The notes: generated by a model not told the origin, from the letters alone. Counted from the first letter of the stretch, positions 15,817-24,799 are shown. The stretch is 41,136 nucleotides of DNA from a virus (IMGVR_UViG_3300020421_000053:1-41136); one strand, 5' to 3'. Numbers and translations: made by a program.

Positions 15817-17205
15817 TTAGCCTCTCCAAGCACAGTGACCTGAACTTTGGCCTGCGTTAGCAGTAGGACTTAATCCTGAAACGGTAGTACCTGTATCTGT
15901 AGCATAGTACAGTTTATGGTTTTCGTTATTCTGAGCACCATCATAGTTACCAATCATGTATTGCCAATCTTGACCTTGTCCATAATTTTCCTCACCCATG
16001 TTTTGCTCAATTTTACCAATTGTACCAATGTTAGTATCGTTTGTTAAATTCCATCTTCTATAGTTGTAACCAGCATTGTAACTACCCTCGTTACCACAAT
16101 AACCAATTCTATTTTTAGAGTTGATACCTTTTTGTTGTCCGTGAGCCGACCAATGAGTTGTTGAAGTGTGTGAAAAAGAATAGTAATTAATTTTACAACC
16201 ACTACCATCGTCCCAATGATAACCATTATCTTTATCAGCAAATCCAGAACCAGTTGATGTTAAGTTACCACCAAACTGTGTGAATTTTGTTTCTGTGCAA
16301 AGATTAAACACCTCAAAGTTAGATGAACCAGCACCTGTTTGAAATGCTAAATCTAATTCTTTTTGAGTAGAAGATAAATCTTGTCTTGAATTGTACAAGT
16401 CATAGTTACTATTATGTGACTTACCTGTATCAGTAAACATGTGAATTGCTGATGTTCTTGTTGAAGAAGTTGAGTTTGCGTTATCTGTAGGTGTAGACCA
16501 TAAGAAGAATGTAGTAGCATTATTTGCTCCAGCAATATAAGAACCTGCGTGGTCAGCAATAGTACCTAAATTTGTAGTTTGGTCTGTACTATGTAAACTT
16601 CTATGTACTTGTCTCCATGGCGAACCATCTTTATAACCACCACCAGTATAAGTTAAAGCAATAATTTGTCTGTATCTCCAGTTAGCAGCTGCTGAAGTCC
16701 TGTCTCTAAAACCTTGTGTACCATAACCACCGTATCCACCATTGTAGTATTCACTTGCTTTAGACCAGTTGTAATTTCCGTCGTGAAAATAAACCATAGC
16801 ACTAGCAGCTGATTCTGCATTAGCATTTGATTGATTTTTATTACCACTACCGTGACTGTACTGACTGTATGCGTTACTAGGACCTGAGTTTACGTCTCTA
16901 ACACCTTGTCCTCCACCACCACCAAAAGTTTCAGTAGTGTAATTTACTACGTTAGGATAAGTGTGGTGATTTATTGTAGAAGTTGTAGAAGTACCTTGAC
17001 CAAAAGGAATATAACCATCATTCATAGTCATAGACAATACTTGTCTCATGTCAAATAGTCCAGAGTGAGGCGCATAGCCGTCCGTACCATCCGTTCTATG
17101 AACATTTGATAATTTTCTGTGCCACGTGGAATGCATATGAGAACCAAGAATGGAACCATTCATTCTTCGTGACGATTTTCTGCCGTATATTGGTCCTGTA
17201 GCCAT
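15817..17205 (-). CDS. Gly/Asn/Ser-rich tail or virion structural protein
   Basis: A 462-residue protein rich in Gly, Ser, Asn, Tyr, Thr and His and poor in Leu and charged residues. It has a glycine run (FGGGGGQG, about 94-101) and repeated short W/Y-G turns (for example YYNGGYGGYG). The C-terminus contains NENHKLYYATDTGTTVSG. Composition and position among fibre genes suggest a beta-rich fibre, tip or adhesin. No enzyme motif is seen. It starts with ATG after AGGAGAG, 31 nt after the preceding gene, and no promoter is visible in that gap. Confidence 0.7.
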   Translation of the reverse strand: MATGPIYGRKSSRRMNGSILGSHMHSTWHRKLSNVHRTDGTDGYAPHSGLFDMRQVLSMTMNDGYIPFGQGTSTTSTINHHTYPNVVNYTTETFGGGGGQGVRDVNSGPSNAYSQYSHGSGNKNQSNANAESAASAMVYFHDGNYNWSKASEYYNGGYGGYGTQGFRDRTSAAANWRYRQIIALTYTGGGYKDGSPWRQVHRSLHSTDQTTNLGTIADHAGSYIAGANNATTFFLWSTPTDNANSTSSTRTSAIHMFTDTGKSHNSNYDLYNSRQDLSSTQKELDLAFQTGAGSSNFEVFNLCTETKFTQFGGNLTSTGSGFADKDNGYHWDDGSGCKINYYSFSHTSTTHWSAHGQQKGINSKNRIGYCGNEGSYNAGYNYRRWNLTNDTNIGTIGKIEQNMGEENYGQGQDWQYMIGNYDGAQNNENHKLYYATDTGTTVSGLSPTANAGQSSGHCAWRG

Positions 17206-17236
17206 TAATCTCTCCTCTAAATCTGTTTAACTTATA

Positions 17237-17596
17237 CTACGAAATGATTTCGTAAGAAACAAGCCAATCAAGTCTACTGTTAGTAGCTGCACCACCTCTA
17301 ATTTGGTCGCCTTCTTCCAGATAGAAACTAGAGTTTTTATCTGTTACGAAAACCACTGTATTAGCGGGACAGTTAACGTTGTAGGCTATAAATCTATCGG
17401 TAGAACCATCATAGAATGATACTCTGAATGTTGTGTCTGAACCAGCCTTATTAGTAATTGTTACATTATTAATTTTGTAAGACTTTCCAGAAGACCCAGC
17501 ATTTGTTACTAGTGAAGTTGTATATGTTGTATTCAATTCACCAGAATCAGTTTTACCATTAATGGTTGCTACGTTTACTATATTTGGAATTGCCAT
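17237..17596 (-). CDS. small beta-sandwich virion protein
   Basis: A 119-residue, Thr/Asn-rich protein with alternating beta segments: YKINNVTITNKAG, then FRVSFYDGSTDRFIAYNV, VVFVTDKNSSFYLEEGDQIRG and WLVSYEIIS. Its layout matches the 116-residue protein at 21409-21759 (a 'V-x-I-x-N' strand, a DGS turn, a 'gD-x-ir' turn, a final S/E strand), suggesting a common fold. It is probably a minor fibre or decoration protein. A late-promoter variant is just upstream. Confidence 0.65.
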   Translation of the reverse strand: MAIPNIVNVATINGKTDSGELNTTYTTSLVTNAGSSGKSYKINNVTITNKAGSDTTFRVSFYDGSTDRFIAYNVNCPANTVVFVTDKNSSFYLEEGDQIRGGAATNSRLDWLVSYEIIS

Positions 17597-17616
17597 TTGT
17601 TATTTTCCTCTGCTTA

Positions 17617-17624
17617 TATTTATT
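17617..17624 (-). promoter_or_regulatory. possible late promoter variant (AATAAATA)
   Basis: AATAAATA on the minus strand, one base from TATAAATA, 20 nt before the ATG at 17596 with GAGGA between. Spacing matches the clear late promoters, but the sequence is weaker. Confidence 0.45.
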
Positions 17625-17625
17625 G

Positions 17626-20600
17626 TTAACCAAAAACGATTGCCATTGCAATCCCTTTACCAGTTGAGAACGAGTTACCATCTACATAAGTCTTAACTGC
17701 TTGTTCCGTTGGAACAGCCGTATCAGAATTACCTGATAGTGTACCGTCTGTACTAAATTCGTTAATTGTTGCACCGATTTGAGCACCAATTGAACCAAGT
17801 TGTAACTCTGTCAAACCAGAAAGGTCAAATGCGTCTGCGTTTAGTGTAGCAGTACCAGTTGCCTGGTCAATCTTAAACTGCGAACCAACTCTAAAGTTAC
17901 CTAAGTGGTCAGTAGAAGTGTAGTACACACGACCACCGTTTTGTTCAGTAGTTTCTCTTGATTGGTCATAAGGTTGAGTATTACCTACACTATTTGGATA
18001 GTTGGTGTCTGTAAATGAACCAGTACCAATTGATAGGAAATCGTGACCTGTTAGACGAATGTTTGAGAATAGTTTTGTTACATCAGCCTCTGTGTTATCT
18101 GGCACTGGTGATGTTCTTTCAGGAGTAATTGCAACTAAAGCTCTTTTGTTAGTTGTGTCTTCTTCTGTCGCAGCCGTAACACGATAATATTGTGAATCAC
18201 CTGCAAACTGGAAGTTTTGTCCAACTCCTAATGCACCTGCTGTGCCTAGGAAATTAGATGTACTGTCAACATGGAAAAGATATCCTGTTTGACCTGTAAC
18301 TACATTTTTAGGAGTAATTACACCACCTGAAGTGTATGCTGTAAATGCTGAACTATCTACGTTAGTTGTAACTGTCGGGTCATCACTTGATGATAAACTA
18401 AATGTGTTTGTTGCTGTGTTTTGTACATAGTAAGTATTTGTGTTTACTTCTGTCATACCAACTACGCCACTAATAACAATTTTAGTACCGTTTTGTAATC
18501 CGTGACTAGCAGATGTTACTACTGCTGGGTTAGCAGATGTAATACCTGTAATTGTTTTCGTTGGCATATCAATCAAGTCAGCGTCAAGTTTTGCTGTTAC
18601 AAAATTATATGAACTTGAACCTGTTACGTTAACTGTTTCATTAGGTAAGAATGTGCCTGATAAGTTTTCAAATTTAAGTTTGAAAGTTGAAGCAACATGT
18701 CCTAATAAGGTAGCAGTTGCACCTGAAGTAGCACCTGTTAAACTATCGCCAGCTGCTGGTGTAGCAGAAGCAATATTACCTGATAATTTAACGTATTTAA
18801 GTTGATGACCTCTTGCTTGAACTTCACCTGGTGTTTCTGTTGAAGTAACACCGTCTGCAAGAGCACCATATTCTCCGTATGCGTTTGAACAGTTAAGCGC
18901 TCTAAGCGTACCACCTGTTGTTGCATGGAAACCTTTATCACAGTAGTAAGTAAATACTGATACTAACTCTGCACGACCACCGTTAGTCGCAAGGACTCCA
19001 GTACCGTCTGAGTTAATCTGTGTAAAGTCATTGGCAACCATTGATTTGTTACCACTTGCTTGTGCAAATCCGTCAATCAACATACCAGTTGTACCTGTGT
19101 TTACAGAAGTACAGTTGTGAATGTATGGAGAAGCAGTTGTAATTGAACCACTAGGGTCAAGTGAACAAACATTAGCGCCTGTTGTCATTCCTTGGAATGT
19201 CATAAATGAAATGTATGTACTGTTGTTAACAAGTAACATTGAACATGCATTGTTATTATGTAAACTTGCAACTTGGCAAGTTAAGTCAGCGCCACCACCG
19301 TTACCTAAAACTGTGTCTGCAATTGTAATAACTTCGTTATCTGCATAATTGGCACCACCATAAGTTACTGCTACTGTAATCGCTGATGAACCATCAACAA
19401 CTACTGTTACTTTTAATCCTGTTCCTGAACCTGCTGAAGTAGTAGCAACATTTGTATATGTTCCTGGTGTTCTACTTGCGTCATTAGCTCCCACTGTATC
19501 AATAGTTGCTACAGAAGTTGAACTACCAGCTGCCGGTTCAATTCTAGTACCTCTTAATGAGTCACCGAATAGAGTTGTACCTGCTGGAATAATAATTGGG
19601 AATACTTCTTCATAAGTACCACCTTGCATACGAATTGTATCACCAAATTGTACTGTTTCAACACTGAATGTTACGTCTGTTGCACCACCGATATTTGCAC
19701 CGGCGATTGTAGCAGTATTTCCTTCTGCCCAACCTGTACCGTTATTAACGATTGTAACTGAAGCTACAGATGAACCGTCTGTTACTACGTCTGCTGTAGC
19801 ACCTGAAGATGAACCACCTGTAATCGCAACATTTCTGTATGTGTTTGGAGTACCACCGGTACCGCCTGCAACACCTGAAATTTGAGAAATACCATTTGTC
19901 TGAGCAACTGAAGCTGCCTTTTTCAAAGTTTTGTAAGGTAGTGATTCTGTTCCTGGATTTGTATCTGAACCTGAAGGCGCAACGTAAATTTCGTTTGAAG
20001 CCGTAGGTGTTTGATACTCTAATTGATTTCCGTTAGCACTTACCACAAGTCTGTCACCAGCACGACCAATTCCTAATCTAGTTGCGCCAACGGCGTCCCT
20101 AATAATTAAGTCACCTTGTGTGGTTAAAATACCTGCTGGGTCACCTTGTGTAAACAGTTTCCAATAACCACTGTCGCCACCAACTACTGGCGTTTGACCG
20201 TTGTTATCAATTACTGCTAAGTATGAACTGTTTAAGTAAATTACTGATTCACCAATTTTATATGATGTGTTTACGTCCCAAACACCTTTTAGTGAAATAC
20301 CTTCAACTAGTAAATCAAAGTGTGATGTACTTGTTGGTAAATATTGACCTGCTGTTAATCCGTCTGCTTTACATACGTATGTGTTACCACCGTACTTAAC
20401 AACATCTCCAGTTTTATAGGCAGTTGAGGCAGAATAAACACCTGTAAGTTTGAAACCTGTTGTTAATGCTTCCCACTGAGCGCTAGCGTCTGTAGGAACT
20501 ACGTTTAAATTTTGTTGTTGAGCAACATAAGTGTAACCACCATAGTTTACAATATCACCTGATTGATATTGAGTAGAAGACGACCATGTGTCCTCAAACT

Positions 20601-20946
20601 CTAAACCTGGTACATAGATTGAAAATTTAGTTTCATCTAGTGTTGCACCACTTGTGTGTGCTGTTGTACATATCCATAAACTTGCTCCGTATTTTACTAC
20701 GTCATCTACTTTATAGTATGTTGAATTTGTGTATGTGCCTTTGTAGTCTTGACCAGAGACCATTTTTTCCCACCTAACAGGACTTGCTGTTAAATCGGAT
20801 TCGAATGTTGCACTTGAAGTATGGTTGAATTTACATACAAATGTATTACCACCGTATTTTACTACGTCATCAACAATATAAGCCGTTGACGTTGCCCAAT
20901 CACCTTTCCATACGAATTTAAGTCTACCTAATACAAAATCTGCCAT
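17626..20946 (-). CDS. long tail fibre with carbohydrate-binding repeats and beta-helix
   Basis: An 1106-residue receptor-binding type protein. Residues about 11-267 hold five tandem repeats of roughly 50 residues with the pattern W/Y-x-x-x-T-x-Y-x-x-x-D-x-V-x-Y-G-G-x-x-Y/W-V/I-C, starting near 14, 68, 118, 168 and 220. This is the pattern of chitin-binding (CBM5/12-like) modules. A GDLIIRDAVGATRLGIGRAGDR link follows, then IYVAPSGSDTNPGTESLPYK (320-339), the DUF1565-type entry of a right-handed beta-helix, and a long Gly/Thr-rich helix. The C-terminus has TDGTLSGNSDTAVPTEQAV, followed by KTYVDG, and ends IAMAIVFG, close to the end of the 143-residue protein at 21768. Glycan binding on the host surface is inferred. 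Confidence 0.83.
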   Translation of the reverse strand: MADFVLGRLKFVWKGDWATSTAYIVDDVVKYGGNTFVCKFNHTSSATFESDLTASPVRWEKMVSGQDYKGTYTNSTYYKVDDVVKYGASLWICTTAHTSGATLDETKFSIYVPGLEFEDTWSSSTQYQSGDIVNYGGYTYVAQQQNLNVVPTDASAQWEALTTGFKLTGVYSASTAYKTGDVVKYGGNTYVCKADGLTAGQYLPTSTSHFDLLVEGISLKGVWDVNTSYKIGESVIYLNSSYLAVIDNNGQTPVVGGDSGYWKLFTQGDPAGILTTQGDLIIRDAVGATRLGIGRAGDRLVVSANGNQLEYQTPTASNEIYVAPSGSDTNPGTESLPYKTLKKAASVAQTNGISQISGVAGGTGGTPNTYRNVAITGGSSSGATADVVTDGSSVASVTIVNNGTGWAEGNTATIAGANIGGATDVTFSVETVQFGDTIRMQGGTYEEVFPIIIPAGTTLFGDSLRGTRIEPAAGSSTSVATIDTVGANDASRTPGTYTNVATTSAGSGTGLKVTVVVDGSSAITVAVTYGGANYADNEVITIADTVLGNGGGADLTCQVASLHNNNACSMLLVNNSTYISFMTFQGMTTGANVCSLDPSGSITTASPYIHNCTSVNTGTTGMLIDGFAQASGNKSMVANDFTQINSDGTGVLATNGGRAELVSVFTYYCDKGFHATTGGTLRALNCSNAYGEYGALADGVTSTETPGEVQARGHQLKYVKLSGNIASATPAAGDSLTGATSGATATLLGHVASTFKLKFENLSGTFLPNETVNVTGSSSYNFVTAKLDADLIDMPTKTITGITSANPAVVTSASHGLQNGTKIVISGVVGMTEVNTNTYYVQNTATNTFSLSSSDDPTVTTNVDSSAFTAYTSGGVITPKNVVTGQTGYLFHVDSTSNFLGTAGALGVGQNFQFAGDSQYYRVTAATEEDTTNKRALVAITPERTSPVPDNTEADVTKLFSNIRLTGHDFLSIGTGSFTDTNYPNSVGNTQPYDQSRETTEQNGGRVYYTSTDHLGNFRVGSQFKIDQATGTATLNADAFDLSGLTELQLGSIGAQIGATINEFSTDGTLSGNSDTAVPTEQAVKTYVDGNSFSTGKGIAMAIVFG

Positions 20947-20965
20947 TTGTTATCCTTTAATTTTT

Positions 20966-21370
20966 TTACTCCGTCCAGTTTCTTGTTTGTCCAGCTGAAC
21001 CACTGTTATATGTATATTCAGCGAAATATCTTGCTACTAGAAAACCATCAGCGTTCATGTAGTATGTTAATTTATTACCATCAAATCTAGCACCATCATA
21101 TTTTCTACCACCTGGTGTTCTTCTATCATCTAATTCTGTTGAAGAACCTCTGATATATGCATTTGCTGTACCAGCATTTGCGTCATCAATTCCATTATAA
21201 GGTACACCGTAATCTGCTAGTGTAACTGATTCACCAGAAGAAAGTAGAACTTTACTGTATGTTAATAAGCCGTCCTTTGCACCCTCTCGGTCAACTCGTA
21301 AACCGTGAAAGGCTGCTTGGTCTGAACCAAAAATTGAAGTATCATTTTTCTTTGCAATTAAATAACTCAT
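20966..21370 (-). CDS. small structural protein, unknown function
   Basis: A 134-residue protein with a beta-rich, Tyr/Gly-rich composition (ADYGVPYNGIDDANAG, then RRTPGGRKYDGARFDGNKL and YNSGSAGQTRNWTE). No family was recognised. It is placed between fibre genes, with a perfect late promoter 26 nt upstream and a GAGGGA site before the ATG. Probably a fibre-associated or capsid/tail decoration protein. Confidence 0.65.
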   Translation of the reverse strand: MSYLIAKKNDTSIFGSDQAAFHGLRVDREGAKDGLLTYSKVLLSSGESVTLADYGVPYNGIDDANAGTANAYIRGSSTELDDRRTPGGRKYDGARFDGNKLTYYMNADGFLVARYFAEYTYNSGSAGQTRNWTE

Positions 21371-21395
21371 ACTTTTGTTCTTCCCTCTTACGTAT

Positions 21396-21403
21396 TATTT
21401 ATA
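21396..21403 (-). promoter_or_regulatory. T4-type late promoter
   Basis: TATAAATA on the minus strand, 26 nt before the ATG at 21370, in the 38-bp gap between two small structural genes. Confidence 0.8.
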
Positions 21404-21408
21404 ATAGT

Positions 21409-21759
21409 TTATACAGTTACTTCCAAAATACTTGCAAAACACTCAACATCCGGAGTTGAACTGTCAGAGTTTAATTCTGCAACTATTCTTAAAATATCGT
21501 TTTGTTCCATGTTAATTGGTTTATCCAACTGTAAAGTGTTCTCTGGTTCAATAATTAGAGACTTTCCTATGTGATGAAATGTACTACCACCGTCTGTGGT
21601 CACTTTTACATCAACGTTTGCATAGTTAGTTGGATGTTTATTTGAAATATATACAGCGTGAATAACTGCACCACCATTGGTACTTGCCGTATATACATTT
21701 GCTGAACTTGTGTCAACAGTTGCCACTGTCATTCCTGCGTTCTTAAATGATGAAGCCAT
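21409..21759 (-). CDS. small beta-sandwich virion protein (paralogue-like of 17237 gene)
   Basis: A 116-residue protein with strands VIHAVYISNKH, then VDVKVTTDGGSTFHHIGKSL, LQLDKPINMEQNDILRIVAE and FASILEVTV. The arrangement resembles T4-like marine phage small tail proteins with an immunoglobulin-like fold and matches the 119-residue protein at 17237-17596 in strand order. Its strong GGAGG site overlaps the stop of the preceding fibre gene, 8 nt away, so the two are translated together. Confidence 0.65.
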   Translation of the reverse strand: MASSFKNAGMTVATVDTSSANVYTASTNGGAVIHAVYISNKHPTNYANVDVKVTTDGGSTFHHIGKSLIIEPENTLQLDKPINMEQNDILRIVAELNSDSSTPDVECFASILEVTV

Positions 21760-21767
21760 AGTTTATA

Positions 21768-22199
21768 TTATCCTCCAAAGACGATTGCATAAGCAAGGGC
21801 GTCACCCTCACCTACTAATGCGTCTCCTGTTGTACTTCCGTCAGTTGTTAAATTTCCGGTTGTAATTACTGTTCCTGAAACGTTTGGTAAACTGATTACT
21901 CTATCAGAAGTTGGCTCAAGAGCCGTTAAATTTGTTTCAAATGCGTTTGCTAAATTACCTTCAAATACTAGGTCTGAACCGTTTAGAATAATATCTTGGT
22001 TGGTAATATTTCCGTTTGCTGTTACGTCATTTAGAATAGCAGAACCGGCACCACCCATTTCTTTGACAACGTTGCTTGATGTTTTAGTATAAAACTTACC
22101 ATCAGCAATGTTCATTGCCAATTCGCCGACTTCTAAATCACCAGTAGCAGGTAAACTTAAACTTGTTTCACTTCTTTTTGGTTTAAGAACTGTTGCCAT
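21768..22199 (-). CDS. short tail-fibre protein with VITTG module
   Basis: A 143-residue protein. The N-terminus MATVLKPKRSE, then LEVGELAMNIADGKFYTK, is the attachment-type head of phage fibres, where RSETSL leads to a 'GELA.N..dg..Y.k' turn. The same kind of start occurs in the 570-residue fibre just upstream. Residues about 72-116 carry FEGNLANAFETNLTALEP, then TSDRVISLPNVSGTVITTG, a module also found at 35787-36725. The protein ends ALAYAIVFGG. It looks like a minimal fibre or adaptor with most of the shaft missing. It starts 2 nt after the upstream stop. Confidence 0.72.
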   Translation of the reverse strand: MATVLKPKRSETSLSLPATGDLEVGELAMNIADGKFYTKTSSNVVKEMGGAGSAILNDVTANGNITNQDIILNGSDLVFEGNLANAFETNLTALEPTSDRVISLPNVSGTVITTGNLTTDGSTTGDALVGEGDALAYAIVFGG

Positions 22200-22201
22200 T
22201 G

Positions 22202-23914
22202 TTAATATGTTCCGCCGTCAACTGTTGAAATTGTAACTACACCAGATGTTACTGTGAAGTTGTCTGAATGAAATGAAGCAACACCTTTATTTGATGTACT
22301 TGCTAATTCACCAACGATTTGAATTGTGTTACCACTTGCGACTGTATTAATACCCTCGCCAGCAAGAAATTCTAAAGTGCCACCTAATCTTACATTACCT
22401 TGTGTAGAACTTTCGTCTGTAAAGTATAATGGGTCAGTTAGTTTAGCACTTGAAATTGAGCCTGCTAACATGGCGTCTGTAATACCTAATGCTTTAACTC
22501 TTAATGCGTCTGAATTAACTTCAATAGATGAGTTATCTGTTTCTACATTAAGTGTATTACCTGTTTTTGATAATGCGTCACCAGCAATAACTTGCCCAGC
22601 ACCTGAAAACTGTGATACATCTAATGCTGTTGTACCAAATGTAGGAGCGCCTGTGTGAGTAAATACATAACCGTTATTCCCACCAGCAGTACCTTCTTCA
22701 ACGAATACAAACGAACCACCTGATAATTCAGCAGGTTGGTCTTCTGGAGTTGCTCTTGTTAAAACCCAATTTGTTGAACCATCACCAACTGTTGTTACAG
22801 TATAGATACCGTTTTGAGCAGCTGCTGTTTGGTCTTTAATTAATATTCTATCATTAACAACTAAAGTTACACCGTCAAGTGTTAATGCAGCTTGTGAACC
22901 AGAGTTTGTTAATGTTGCGCCGACACCAGCAGTACCATTATCATATGTCGCTGATAAGTTTGCTGTAGAAGCCGCTTTAGCAGATGGTTTAGCGTCAAGG
23001 CCTTGAGCAACTTGGTCAACATATGCTTTGTTAGCAAGTGACTGTGATTGAAAACCTGCTCTGTCTTCGTAACCTGATGGTACAATTACTGTACCTGTTC
23101 CGTGTGGCGATAAATTAATATCTTTGTTACTTGCTGTTGTAGATATAGTTTGACCGTTTGTCGTAATATCATCAACAACTAATGAAGTTATACCTGCAAT
23201 GTCAGTTGTAGTTGCACCTAATGTTAATGTAGATGAACCTATTGTAGTTGAAGGATTTGCTAAGTTAGCATTTGATATAGCCGCACTACCAGATAAATTT
23301 GAATTTGTTAATGCTGTTGCATTGTATGTAATTGTATTGTCTGTTACAACTGCTTCAAGACCAGCACCACCGGCAAATGTTAAAGTTTCTGCCGTATTGT
23401 ATGTATCTGTTCCTGTGTCACCTGCTAAATCAATAAACTGGTTTACAGTTGCAAAATCTAAATTACCAGCACCATCTGTTTTTAAGAATTGTCCTGGAGA
23501 ACCATCGCCGTCTGGTAATACGAATGTTGTAGTAGCCGAAACTGCGTTAGGCGATTTAAGGGCAATAAAGTTTGAACCGTTATTTGTACCCTCGTTAAAT
23601 TTAATTGTACCACCGACTGTAGCAGAAGTACCAACAATAAATTGGTCAATCGCACTATTTGAATCTGCTATTAGAGCAGAGTTAGCCGTTAATGTTCCTT
23701 GAACGTGGTCTAATATAGATGTAAAATACTTACCACCGATAATATCAATACTTGTTGCGTCACCATTACCATCAACTGAACCTGTACCTAAAAATATTCT
23801 ATCACCGTTATTGGCTTGGGTACCTGAACCGTATGTGTAAGCTAATTCACCTTGTTTTAGAGTAGCGGGACTAGTAGTACCCGAACTTCTTTTTATCTGA
23901 ATTACTGTTGCCAT
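22202..23914 (-). CDS. tail fibre protein
   Basis: A 570-residue protein. The N-terminus MATVIQIKRSSGTTSPATL, then KQGELAYTYGSGTQANNGDR and IFLGTG, is a typical fibre attachment domain of marine T4-like phages. A Thr/Ala/Gly-rich beta shaft follows (SGSAAISNANLANPSTTIGS and similar). About residues 300-435 form a conserved module: QGLDAKPSAKAAS, then LTLDGVTLVVNDRILIKDQT, AAQNGIYTVTTVGDG and LSGGSFVFVEEGTAG. It ends TVDGGTY. Its role is host recognition. It forms a run with the short fibre genes downstream; the preceding gene ends 7 nt before its start region. Confidence 0.82.
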   Translation of the reverse strand: MATVIQIKRSSGTTSPATLKQGELAYTYGSGTQANNGDRIFLGTGSVDGNGDATSIDIIGGKYFTSILDHVQGTLTANSALIADSNSAIDQFIVGTSATVGGTIKFNEGTNNGSNFIALKSPNAVSATTTFVLPDGDGSPGQFLKTDGAGNLDFATVNQFIDLAGDTGTDTYNTAETLTFAGGAGLEAVVTDNTITYNATALTNSNLSGSAAISNANLANPSTTIGSSTLTLGATTTDIAGITSLVVDDITTNGQTISTTASNKDINLSPHGTGTVIVPSGYEDRAGFQSQSLANKAYVDQVAQGLDAKPSAKAASTANLSATYDNGTAGVGATLTNSGSQAALTLDGVTLVVNDRILIKDQTAAAQNGIYTVTTVGDGSTNWVLTRATPEDQPAELSGGSFVFVEEGTAGGNNGYVFTHTGAPTFGTTALDVSQFSGAGQVIAGDALSKTGNTLNVETDNSSIEVNSDALRVKALGITDAMLAGSISSAKLTDPLYFTDESSTQGNVRLGGTLEFLAGEGINTVASGNTIQIVGELASTSNKGVASFHSDNFTVTSGVVTISTVDGGTY

Positions 23915-23921
23915 ATCTTAT

Positions 23922-24170
23922 TTAAAAACTCCCACAGTTAAATAACAGCGTTCCTGTTGTTGTAACAATTTCTGTTCTTGTTACAAATTTACCATCGCTT
24001 GCTCTATATTGTAATAACGCACCATCATTCAATGTACTTGCGTCTACGTCACCCAACGACTTTAATTGTAAGGAACTGTTGGCTGCTGCCTGAGCCGATG
24101 GCAAAGTAACTGATACTTTATCTGGACCCGCTGATGTGTTAACGTTAATTTTTGCTGTAATATCAGGCAT
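23922..24170 (-). CDS. short fibre-like structural protein
   Basis: An 82-residue protein rich in Ala, Ser, Thr and Leu. KVSVTLPSAQAAANSSLQL, then GDVDASTLNDGALLQYRASD, are common in fibre shafts ('L-x-D-V-D-x-S-x-L-x-D-G-x-L-L-x-Y' repeat). It probably forms part of a fibre or of its attachment collar. A late promoter lies 20 nt upstream, so this gene heads the fibre transcript that continues through 22202 and 21768. Confidence 0.65.
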   Translation of the reverse strand: MPDITAKINVNTSAGPDKVSVTLPSAQAAANSSLQLKSLGDVDASTLNDGALLQYRASDGKFVTRTEIVTTTGTLLFNCGSF

Positions 24171-24189
24171 TATTGCTCCCTCTTTGTAC

Positions 24190-24197
24190 TATTTATA
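24190..24197 (-). promoter_or_regulatory. T4-type late promoter
   Basis: TATAAATA on the minus strand, 19 nt before the ATG at 24170, followed by AGAGGGAG as ribosome binding site. It probably drives the run 23922, 22202, 21768 and 21409. Confidence 0.82.
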
Positions 24198-24213
24198 ATG
24201 AAAAGGAGTTGTA

Positions 24214-24555
24214 TTATACTGAAACTTGTGGTCTAACTGTAATTATGCCTTCAATCACTCTAGTAACGTTTCCGCTACTGGTTTGTGTAATTTCTAAATC
24301 GTAAACGTATCTGGTATCATCTAATGCCTCGGTTTGAGTTTTAGATAACTGTAAGGAAACAATACCTGTAGTAGCGTCTGCGGCTACTGTAGTAGTGAAA
24401 GATACTCTAGTATTGACACTATTGTATCCTTTTGCTAATTTTGCTTGTGCTGTATAACCACTTAAATCAAAAGGATTACCATTAGCGTCTTTGACTGTTA
24501 CGTCAGAGGTAAATGTTGCCCCTTGGTCTACCGATAAGTTAGCTATAGCTGCCAT
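24214..24555 (-). CDS. small beta-sandwich structural protein (BppU-N-like)
   Basis: A 113-residue protein: LSVDQGATFTSDVTVKDANG, then NPFDLSGYTAQAKLAKGYNS, GIVSLQLSKTQTEAL and YVYDLEITQTSSG, ending IEGIITVRPQVSV. The pattern 'G-x-x-F-x-x-x-V-x-v-x-D-x-x-G-x-p-x-D-L-s-G-y' resembles the baseplate-upper-protein N-terminal type beta-sandwich. It is common in marine T4-like phages. Likely a baseplate or fibre connector; not proven. Confidence 0.68.
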   Translation of the reverse strand: MAAIANLSVDQGATFTSDVTVKDANGNPFDLSGYTAQAKLAKGYNSVNTRVSFTTTVAADATTGIVSLQLSKTQTEALDDTRYVYDLEITQTSSGNVTRVIEGIITVRPQVSV

Positions 24556-24561
24556 ATTTCT

Positions 24562-24780
24562 CTACTCTTCTGTTTTTTCTGCTGATTGAAAACCATCTGA
24601 TTCGGTCTTCAACAACTCTACGATTTTGTCATTGTAAAATTTTGTCAGTACGTCAGTTTTTTCCATTTCAATAGCAAGTCTCGTTTTACTTGTAACGACT
24701 TCTTGTCTTGCTGTGATATAGTTTCTCAATTCACTGCTAAATTTTGTTTCGTCATACTCTTTTCCATCTATTGTAATCAT
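24562..24780 (-). CDS. small conserved phage protein (DUF6447-like)
   Basis: A 72-residue protein. The start MITIDGKEYDETKFSSELRN, then an amphipathic helix (ITARQEVVTSKTRLAIEMEK) and YNDKIVELLK, fits the small 'T-I-D-G-K-E-Y-D' proteins common in marine phages. The function of the family is unknown. It stops 6 nt before the downstream gene and has a late promoter 20 nt upstream. Confidence 0.65.
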   Translation of the reverse strand: MITIDGKEYDETKFSSELRNYITARQEVVTSKTRLAIEMEKTDVLTKFYNDKIVELLKTESDGFQSAEKTEE

Positions 24781-24799
24781 AATATTCTCCTATTATTAC

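Noticed and set aside
23199-23702. Open plus-strand frame of 167 codons
   Set aside because: It lies fully antisense to the 570-residue fibre gene, has no promoter or ribosome binding site, and reflects repetitive fibre composition.
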